From contig JODX01000022.1 in NCBI GenBank assembly GCA_000719105.1, forward strand, positions 38,203-102,202: a stretch of DNA of 64,000 bases, given 5' to 3'. This stretch comes from Streptomyces sclerotialus. GTDB lineage: Bacteria; Actinomycetota; Actinomycetes; Streptomycetales; Streptomycetaceae. Each line of letters begins with the position of its first letter. Positions within the stretch are counted from its first letter, which is position 1. The notes under the pieces are model-generated. The model did not search any database. It saw nothing but the letters and a program-made list of their open reading frames with translations, and was not told where the DNA came from. Below, in pieces: positions 34,535-42,100 of the stretch. A program made the translations under genes and the position numbers.

Positions 34535-35806
34535 TCAGGAGGAGCCGCCACCTGTGCGCGGCGCCTGCCGTCGCTTCTGCTCCAGCACCCGCCGCGCGCG
34601 GGCGAGGGCTCTGCTGGGGCCCCGTCTGTGATGACCCTGCACCCGCGGGTCGTCCGTGACGTCGTACCGCTTCACGTACGCCCCGAGGAACGCCTGCAGA
34701 GTGGCGACCGCCGGAATGGCGATCAGTGCCCCGACAGCACCGAGGAGGGCGGTGCCCGCGATGACGGACCCGAAGGCGACCGCCGGATGGACGTCCACCG
34801 TCTTGGCGGTCAGTTTGGGCTGCAGCATGTAGTTCTCGAACTGCTGGTAGATCACCACGAAGATCAGCACCCACAGCGCGTACCACGGGTTCTCCGTGAA
34901 GGCGATCAGCATCGGCAGTGCGCCCGCCAGATAGGTGCCGATGGTCGGAATGAACTGGGAGACCAGGCCGACCCACACCGCGAGGACGGGCGCGTAGTTC
35001 ACGCCCAGGTACTCCAGCAGTATGTAGTGCGCCACACCGGAGATCAGCGCCATCAGACCGCGCGAGTACAGGTAGCCGCCGGTCTTGTCGACGGCGATCT
35101 CCCAGGCGCGCAGCACCTCGGCCTGTCTGGCGGGCGGCAGCACGGAGCACAGCGCGCGCCGCAGCCGGGGGCCGTCGGCGGCGAAGTAGAACGAGAACAG
35201 CGCGATGGTCAGCAGCCGGAAGAGACCGCCCAGGACCTGCGTGGAGACGTCCAGGACACCCGTGGCGCTGTTCTGCACGTACCTCTGCAGCCAGTCGGAG
35301 CGCAGCAGGCCCTCCTGGATGTCCACCCGCTTCAGCTCGGTGTGGAAGGTGGTGTTGATCCAGCTGATCACGGAGTCGAGGTACTCCGGGAGCCCCTCGA
35401 CCATCCTGACGATCTGGCCCGCGAGCATCGAGCCCATCAGTGTGAAGAACCCGGCGGTCGCGATGAGCACGCCGAAGAAGACGATGAAGGTGGCGAAGCC
35501 CCTGCGCAGCCCCCGCGAGGCCATCCAGCTGACCGCGGGTTCGATCGCGAGCGCCAGGAAGAACGCGATGAGAACGTTGACCAGCAGCCCGATGAGCTGG
35601 TGGAACGCCCAGCTGCCGAGCTGGAAGGCGGCGATGAGCGACAGGGCCAGCACCATGGCGCGCGGCAGCCAGCGCGGCATGCGGTCGCCCCGCCCGGTGC
35701 CGGCGGCCGCCGGAGGCGGCGGGGGCGGCGCGGTGCCGTGCGGGGATGAGGACTGGTCGACCGGCGCGGTCTCGTCTGAGGGTGGCACGGAGCAAGTCTC
35801 GCCCAC
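34535..35806 (-). CDS. AI-2E family transporter (PerM-like)
   Basis: 423 residues. A proline-rich cytoplasmic N-terminus precedes about eight membrane helices; family motifs include FSFYFAADGPRLRRAL, GLVSQFIPTIGTYLAGALP and the helix pair around QQFENYMLQPKLTAKTVDVHP. A basic tail (RALARARRVLEQKRRQ) ends the protein. The family name is historical; many members transport ions or other solutes, so autoinducer export should not be assumed. Lies upstream of recA on the same strand but about 305 bp from it. Confidence 0.9.
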   Translation of the reverse strand: MGETCSVPPSDETAPVDQSSSPHGTAPPPPPPAAAGTGRGDRMPRWLPRAMVLALSLIAAFQLGSWAFHQLIGLLVNVLIAFFLALAIEPAVSWMASRGLRRGFATFIVFFGVLIATAGFFTLMGSMLAGQIVRMVEGLPEYLDSVISWINTTFHTELKRVDIQEGLLRSDWLQRYVQNSATGVLDVSTQVLGGLFRLLTIALFSFYFAADGPRLRRALCSVLPPARQAEVLRAWEIAVDKTGGYLYSRGLMALISGVAHYILLEYLGVNYAPVLAVWVGLVSQFIPTIGTYLAGALPMLIAFTENPWYALWVLIFVVIYQQFENYMLQPKLTAKTVDVHPAVAFGSVIAGTALLGAVGALIAIPAVATLQAFLGAYVKRYDVTDDPRVQGHHRRGPSRALARARRVLEQKRRQAPRTGGGSS

Positions 35807-35879
35807 GCCGGTGACAATCAGTCCCCGCCCCCGGATCTTCGTGCGGGCGATGCGGGCGATCCGCGGCTCCGGCGGGCGT

Positions 35880-36074
35880 TCAGCGGTTCTCGTCCGGAAC
35901 GTTCATCGTCGAGCACACCACGCGCCACACGTCCTTGGCCTCCCAGCCGGCGTCGAGCGCCTGCCGCACTGTGCGCCCGCCCAGATCCGTCATCACGTGA
36001 TCGCGCGCGAAAGTGTCGGCGTACCCCTCACCGAAGTGATCCGCCATCCGCTGCCAGAAGACCGTCAACCGCAT
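35880..36074 (-). CDS. DUF3046 small protein
   Basis: 64 residues, the conserved actinobacterial neighbour of recA. Reads MRLTVFWQRMADHFGEGYAD and ends VWRVVCSTMNVPDENR, typical of DUF3046. Start at ATG 36074 because family members begin with MRLT; an in-frame opening continues to 36239 across the divergent promoter region. Function unknown. Confidence 0.88.
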   Translation of the reverse strand: MRLTVFWQRMADHFGEGYADTFARDHVMTDLGGRTVRQALDAGWEAKDVWRVVCSTMNVPDENR

Positions 36075-36153
36075 GACATCAGTATCCCGCGCCCGGGGGT
36101 GGGCCGAGCCGGGACCGCTTGCCGAGAACGCTTTCCGTCCTACGGTCTGACGC

Positions 36154-37122
36154 ATGGCCGAAACAGGAGCATCCCCACTCCCCCCGACGTCCCCGGCGCA
36201 CACCCCGCTCACGCGCGCCGAGCGCTTCGTCTGGCTCACCGCGCGCGTACTGGAGCAGCGTCGCTTCGCGTACCACTTCCTGGGCGGGAGCGCCGACGCG
36301 GTGGAGACCGCGCTGGCCGCCTACCGCAACGCGGACGAGGGGTACGGCCACGCGCTCGAACCCGATCTGCGGGGACCGGTGAGCCAGCCGCTGCACACCG
36401 GGCACGCGTTGCGGGTGCTGGATTCGATCGGGCGCTGCGCCGGACAGCGGGCGGAACGCGTGTGCCGCTATCTGACGTCCGTGTCGACGCCGGACGGCGC
36501 TCTCCCGGCGATCCATCCCAGCCAGCGGGACTATCCTGCGGCCCCCTTCCTCCCGGTCGTCGACGCCCCGCCCAGCGACCTCCTCGCCACCGGGCCCGTG
36601 GTGGGGCTGCTGCACGGCAACGAGGTGTGGCACGCCTGGCTGTTCCGGGCCACCGACTTCTGCTGGCAGGCGGTGGAGTCCCTGAAGACGTCGCATCCGT
36701 ACGAGATCCATGCGGCCGTGGCCTTCCTCGACGCCGTGCCCGACCGGCCGCGTGCGGAGGCGGCCGCGGACCGGCTCGGCCGCCTGGTCCGCGAGCACCG
36801 GCTGGCCGTACTGGACCCGGAGGACCTGGAGGGGTACCCGGTGCCGCCCGGCTACGCGCCGGGCGAGCACCACTATCCGTACGACTTCGCCCGCACTCCG
36901 GACTCCCTCGCGCGCGCGTGGTTCACCGACGAGGAGATGGCCCGCTCGCTGGACTTCCTGGTGGCCGGCCAGCGGGAGGACGGCGGCTGGCCGGTCCGCC
37001 CCCGCTGCTCGGCGCAGGAGCCGCAGCCCCGGCGCGGGTGGGCCCCCGTCACCGAACTGGAGAGCCGCCCCATCGTCACCATCGAGGCGCTGCTCACGCT
37101 CCGCGCGTACGGGCGGCTGTGA
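36154..37122 (+). CDS. Terpenoid-cyclase-like alpha/alpha toroid protein
   Basis: 322 residues. Repeated helical pattern with toroid signatures (DEGYGHALEPDLRGP, GQREDGGWPVRPRCS) of the squalene cyclase/prenyltransferase superfamily. It lacks a DxDD-type protonation motif that I can see, so enzyme activity is uncertain. Divergent from the DUF3046 gene by 79 bp. No isoprenoid genes are nearby. Confidence 0.75.
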   Translation: MAETGASPLPPTSPAHTPLTRAERFVWLTARVLEQRRFAYHFLGGSADAVETALAAYRNADEGYGHALEPDLRGPVSQPLHTGHALRVLDSIGRCAGQRAERVCRYLTSVSTPDGALPAIHPSQRDYPAAPFLPVVDAPPSDLLATGPVVGLLHGNEVWHAWLFRATDFCWQAVESLKTSHPYEIHAAVAFLDAVPDRPRAEAAADRLGRLVREHRLAVLDPEDLEGYPVPPGYAPGEHHYPYDFARTPDSLARAWFTDEEMARSLDFLVAGQREDGGWPVRPRCSAQEPQPRRGWAPVTELESRPIVTIEALLTLRAYGRL

Positions 37123-37169
37123 CATCCCCGGTCTGTCCGGGCCCGCGCGCGTGACGGCCCGGCCCGCGT

Positions 37170-37478
37170 TCAGCCCGTGATCGCCCGCACAGCGGCCGTC
37201 ACCACGACGGCCACGCCCACGACGAGCAGGAAAGGCGCGCGGAGCAGCAGCGCGACGGCGGCCACGGCGAGCCCGGCGGCCTTCGCGTCCAGCTCGAGAG
37301 CGGTTCCGTCGGCGAAGGTCTGCTGGGCCGTGAGTGCGGCGAGCAGGGCCACCGGCACGAGGGCGGCCATGCGCCGGACGAGCGGCCGCTCGAGTGCGCC
37401 CGCGGGCACGAGCAGACCGAGGAGCTTGGCGGCATAGCAGCCGACCGCCGTCACGGCGATCGCGATCCAGATGGTCAA
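37170..37478 (-). CDS. azlD: Branched-chain amino acid exporter subunit AzlD
   Basis: 102 residues with three or four hydrophobic helices (IWIAIAVTAVGCYAAKLLG, MAALVPVALLAALTAQQTF, FLLVVGVAVVVTAAV). Start at TTG 37478, overlapping the azlC stop as TTGA with GGGGGAG 5 nt upstream, so it depends on azlC translation. Works with AzlC to export branched-chain amino acids or analogues. Confidence 0.88.
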   Translation of the reverse strand: MTIWIAIAVTAVGCYAAKLLGLLVPAGALERPLVRRMAALVPVALLAALTAQQTFADGTALELDAKAAGLAVAAVALLLRAPFLLVVGVAVVVTAAVRAITG

Positions 37479-38227
37479 CGGTTCTCCCCCTGTACGTCGT
37501 CCGCGGCCGGCGTCCCGCCCGCCGGTGCCCGGCGCCGCCCCTCCGCCCACAGGACGGCCGGGGCGGCCAGTGCGGCCACGAGGACCGGCACCCCGGCGGG
37601 CAGCACGGGCAGCAGACCGAGTCCCAGGACGACCGCGAGGCCCGCGACGGCGCGCTCCGTGACCGTCTTCAGCATCGGTGCGAGCAGCGCCAGGAAGACG
37701 GCGGGACCGGCGGCGTCCAGTCCCCAGGCGTCGGTGTCCCCGAGCGCCTCGGCACCCACCGCGCCCAGCAGCGTGGTGAGGTTCCACAGCACGTAAAGGC
37801 TCAGCCCGGTGACGGTGAAGCCGATACGGACGGCCCGCCGCGTGGGCTGCGCGAGAGCGACGGCCGCTGACTCGTCGATCACCCAATGGGCTGCGAACGG
37901 CCGCACCGCGCGCGGGAGGGCCAGCAACTGGGAGAGCCGCAGCCCGTAGAACGCGTTGCGCACGCCCAGGAAGAATGCCCCCGCGGCCGCGGTGAAGGGA
38001 TTGCCGCCCGCCGCCAGGGCCCCCACGAGGGCGAACTGCGAGGCGCCGGTGAAGACCAGAAGGCTGAGCGCGCAGGTCTGCAGCAGGGTGAGCCCGCTGC
38101 CGGCCGAGGTCACCCCGAAGGCGAAACCGGACAGTCCGACGGCGATCCCGACTCCCAGGGCATCTCTGACAACGGCGGAATCGGGCTTTCCATCACATAT
38201 ATCTGCTGGTGCTGTCTGTTGTGCCAT
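37475..38227 (-). CDS. azlC: Branched-chain amino acid exporter AzlC
   Basis: 250 residues. Membrane protein with AzlC motifs GIAVGLSGFAFGVTS, VFTGASQFALVGALAAGG and FFLGVRNAFYGLRLS, and the helix ending HWVIDESAAVAL. ATG 38227 lies 35 bp inside the end of the upstream AraC-type regulator gene on the same strand, and the stop overlaps azlD: three genes are tightly coupled. Confidence 0.9.
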   Translation of the reverse strand: MAQQTAPADICDGKPDSAVVRDALGVGIAVGLSGFAFGVTSAGSGLTLLQTCALSLLVFTGASQFALVGALAAGGNPFTAAAGAFFLGVRNAFYGLRLSQLLALPRAVRPFAAHWVIDESAAVALAQPTRRAVRIGFTVTGLSLYVLWNLTTLLGAVGAEALGDTDAWGLDAAGPAVFLALLAPMLKTVTERAVAGLAVVLGLGLLPVLPAGVPVLVAALAAPAVLWAEGRRRAPAGGTPAADDVQGENR

Positions 38228-39110
38228 GCCTCGGACCGTACGGAGATCGGGCCGCGCGGTCTTGTACGTTCTTGCGCTCCCGCTGGTATGCGCCCGGAGG
38301 CACTCCCACGATGCGGCCGAAGTGCCGGTTGAGGTGCGGCTGGTCGGTGAATCCCACGGCGGCGGCCGCCTCCGCGGGCGTGGTGCCCGCGTCCAGCAGA
38401 CGCCGTGCGCGGCGCACCCGGGCATCGGTCAGCCACGCGTGCGGCGGCATCCCGTAGGTCTCCCGGAAGGCCCGCAGCAACGCGAAGGGGCTGGTGCCGA
38501 GGTCCGCGGCGAGCCGTTCCAGGGTCGGCGGCCCGGTCATCCGCTCCTCCAGCACGGCACGCGCGCGTGCGGCCATGCGGGCCCCCGCCGTACGCACGGC
38601 GCGCCGGGGCAGCGTTCCGCCGTTGAGCCGGAGCAGCCGGGTCACGGCGACGCGCAGCAGCGTGTCGGCCGCGAGCGCGTTCCCCTCGTCCGTGGCCCGC
38701 AGCACCTGGTGGACCAGCCCGGCGGCGTACGGGTCCTCCAGCACCGGACTGCGGAAACCGGGCGTCCCCCGGATCACCGTCGTCTCGGCGGCGATCTCGG
38801 CGACGAGCTCCGGGGAGGGATAGACCGCCCCGTACCGCCATCCCTCGGGGCCGCCGGCCTGCCCCGTGTGCGGGGTGTCCGGGTTCACCAGCGCCAGAGC
38901 GCCCGGCCCCACGTACTGATCGGCACCACCGTGGTGGAAGACCTCGACCCCGTCGGTGATGGCCGCGATCACGAACTGCTCGTGCGTGTGCCGCACGAAC
39001 CGCTTCTCGACGTACCGGGCCCGCAGCAGATCGACACCGGGCAGCTCCGCATACCGCCAGTGCCGCGCCCGCTCCTCGGAATCCGCCATGTCGTCATTCT
39101 CCCGAGACAT
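38193..39110 (-). CDS. AraC-family regulator with cupin sensor domain
   Basis: 305 residues. N-terminal AraC-binding cupin (about 25-140; RHTHEQFVIAAITDGVEVFHHGG, LVNPDTPHTGQ) and C-terminal double HTH (about 190-285; LAADLGTSPFALLRAFRETYGMPPHAWL, VGFTDQPHLNRHFGRIVGVPPG). The end overlaps azlC by 35 bp, so it probably controls azlCD expression in response to an amino acid. Start at ATG 39110; ATG 39089 is also possible. Confidence 0.88.
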   Translation of the reverse strand: MSRENDDMADSEERARHWRYAELPGVDLLRARYVEKRFVRHTHEQFVIAAITDGVEVFHHGGADQYVGPGALALVNPDTPHTGQAGGPEGWRYGAVYPSPELVAEIAAETTVIRGTPGFRSPVLEDPYAAGLVHQVLRATDEGNALAADTLLRVAVTRLLRLNGGTLPRRAVRTAGARMAARARAVLEERMTGPPTLERLAADLGTSPFALLRAFRETYGMPPHAWLTDARVRRARRLLDAGTTPAEAAAAVGFTDQPHLNRHFGRIVGVPPGAYQRERKNVQDRAARSPYGPRHGTTDSTSRYM

Positions 39111-39168
39111 CAGGACGCTCCCCAGCGCGCCCTGCTCGAATCACCGGCATTCTCGCAGGTCATCCCCG

Positions 39169-39191
39169 TTGTCAGTGCACGGGTGCAGGAT
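39169..39191 (+). promoter_or_regulatory. PafBC-type promoter of lhr (leaderless)
   Basis: TTGTCAGTG (39169-39177), N8, CAGGAT (39186-39191). One base off the TANNNT -10. The predicted start 7 nt later is 39198, the A of the lhr ATG. Confidence 0.7.
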
Positions 39192-39197
39192 GGGTGC

Positions 39198-42100
39198 ATG
39201 GCTGGTTCCCCGCTCGACGCCTTCTCCCCCGCGACCCGCGCCTGGTTCACGGGGGCCTTCTCCGCGCCCACGGCGGCGCAGACCGGAGCGTGGCAGGCGA
39301 TCAGCGAGGGTTCGGACGTGCTCGTCGTCGCCCCGACCGGCTCCGGCAAGACGCTGGCCGCGTTCCTCGCCGCCCTCGACCAGCTGGCCTCGACCCCGCC
39401 CCCCGCCGAGCCGAAGAAGCGCTGCCGCGTCCTGTACGTCTCCCCGCTGAAGGCCCTCGCCGTCGACGTGGAGCGGAACCTGCGCAGCCCCCTCACCGGC
39501 ATCCGCCAGGAGTCCGTACGCCTCGGCTTGCCCGAGCCCGAGGTCAAGGTGGGGATCCGCTCGGGCGACACCCCGGCCGCCGACCGCCGTGCCCTCGCCA
39601 CCCGTCCGCCGGACATCCTGATCACCACCCCTGAGTCGCTGTTCCTGATGCTCACGTCGGCCACACGCGACGCGCTGGCGGGTGTGGAGACGGTGATCCT
39701 GGACGAGGTGCACGCGGTCGCCGGCACCAAGCGCGGTGCGCATCTCGCCCTCTCCCTGGAGCGGCTCGACGAGCTGCTGCCGAGGCCCGCCCGCCGCATC
39801 GGCCTCTCGGCGACCGTCCGCCCGGTCGACGAGGTCGCCCGTTACCTCTCCCCGCGCCGCAAGGTGGAGATCGTCCAGCCGCCGTCCGGCAAGGAGTTCG
39901 ACCTCTCCGTGGTCGTCCCGGTCGAGGATCTGGGCGAGCTGGGCGGCTCCCCCGTGGCGGACGACGCCCAGGGCGCTGAGCGTCCCTCGATCTGGCCGCA
40001 CGTCGAGGAGCGGATCACCGACCTCGTCCAGTCGCACCGCTCGACGATCGTGTTCGCCAACTCCCGCCGCCTCGCGGAGCGCCTCTGCAACCGTCTCAAC
40101 GAGATCGCCTACGAGCGGATCACCGGGGAGTCCCTGGACGAGCACCACTCCCCGGCCGAGATGATGGGCGGCTCGGGCGCGGCCCACGGCGCTCCCCCGG
40201 TCATCGCACGCGCCCACCACGGCTCGGTGTCCAAGGAGCAACGCGCCCTGGTCGAGGAGGACCTGAAGGCGGGCCGCCTGCCGGCCGTCGTCGCCACCTC
40301 CAGTCTGGAGCTCGGCATCGACATGGGCGCGGTGGACCTTGTGATCCAGGTGGAGTCGCCGCCCTCGGTCGCCTCCGGGCTCCAGCGCGTGGGCCGCGCG
40401 GGCCACCAGGTGGGCGCGGTGTCCACGGGTGTCGTCTTCCCCAAGTACCGCGGCGACCTGGTCCAGGCGGCCGTGGTCACCGAGCGGATGCGTGAGGGTG
40501 CCATCGAGTCTCTGAGGATCCCCGCCAACCCGCTGGACGTGCTCGCCCAGCAGCTCGTCGCCATGACCGCGATGGACACCTGGCAGGTCGACGACCTGCT
40601 GGCCATGGCCCGCCGCGCGGCGCCGTTCGCCTCGCTCCCGGAGTCCGCGTTCACGGCCGTGCTCGACATGCTCGCGGGCCGCTATCCGTCGGACGCCTTC
40701 GCGGAGCTGCGCCCGCGCGTGGTGTGGGACCGGGTCACCGGCACGGTCACCGGGCGCCCCGGCGCACAGCGCCTCGCCGTCACCTCCGGGGGCACGATCC
40801 CGGACCGCGGCCTCTTCGGGGTGTTCCTCGCGGGCTCCGATCCCAAGAAGGGCGGCGGCCGGGTCGGCGAGCTCGACGAGGAGATGGTGTACGAGTCGCG
40901 CGTGGGGGACGTCTTCACGCTGGGCACCAGCTCCTGGCGGATCGAGGACATCACGCGCGACCGCGTACTCGTCTCCCCCGCGCCCGGTGTCCCGGGCCGG
41001 CTGCCGTTCTGGAAGGGCGACCAGCTGGGCCGCCCGCTGGAGCTGGGCCGCGCGGTGGGCGCGTTCCTGCGCGAAGTCGGCTCCCTGTCCCCGGAGGAGG
41101 CCCGGTTGCGCCTGCTCGCGGCCGGCCTCGACGCCTGGGCCGCGGACAACGTCCTGGCGTACCTCGCCGAGCAGCGCGAGGCCTGCGGCCATGTGCCCGA
41201 CGACCGCACCATCGTCGTCGAGCGCTTCCGCGACGAGCTGGGCGACTGGCGGGTCGTCGTGCACTCTCCCTTCGGCGCCCAGGTCCACGCCCCCTGGGCG
41301 CTCGCCCTGAGCTCCCGCCTGTCCGAGCGGTACGGCATGGACGCCCAGGTCATGCACGCCGACGACGGCATCGTGCTACGCCTGCCGGACACCGACCTGA
41401 TGGGTCTGGACCTGCTCGACCAGGACCCCATGAAGGGGGGCACGGAGTACGACGCCGAGAAGGCGCCCGTCGGCGCGGCGGACGTGGCCTTCGACAAGGG
41501 TGAGGTCGACCAGATCGTCACCGACCAGGTGGGCGGCTCCGCGCTCTTCGCATCGCGGTTCCGCGAGTGCGCCGCCCGCGCGCTGCTGCTGCCCAAGCGC
41601 AATCCGGGCAAGCGGACCCCGCTGTGGCAGCAGCGCCAGCGGGCCGCCCAGCTGCTCGAAGTGGCGAGTGAGTTCGGCTCGTTCCCGATCGTGCTGGAGG
41701 CGGTCCGCGAATGCCTCCAGGACGTCTTCGACGTCCCCGGGCTCGGCGAACTGATGGGCGACATCGAGTCCCGCAAGGTCCGGCTCGTCGAGGTCACCAC
41801 CCCGGAACCCTCCCCCTTCGCCCGCTCCCTGCTCTTCGGGTACGTGGCCCAGTTCCTGTACGAGGGCGACTCGCCCCTCGCCGAGCGCCGCGCCGCCGCC
41901 CTGTCGCTGGACTCGCGGCTGCTGGCCGAGCTGCTCGGCCAGGCGGAGCTGCGCGAGCTGCTCGACGCCGAGGTGCTGACCGAGCTGGAGCGGGAGCTGC
42001 AGTGGCTCGCCGAGGACCGGCGGGTGAAGGACCCCGAGGGCGTGGCGGACGCGCTGCGGCTGCTGGGCCCGCTCACGGACGCCGAGCTGGCGGAGCGGGG

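Noticed and set aside
37956..39197. Upstream extension of the lhr frame by 414 codons
   Set aside because: It overlaps azlC and the AraC gene on the other strand, lacks conserved sequence, and the predicted lhr promoter starts transcription at 39198.
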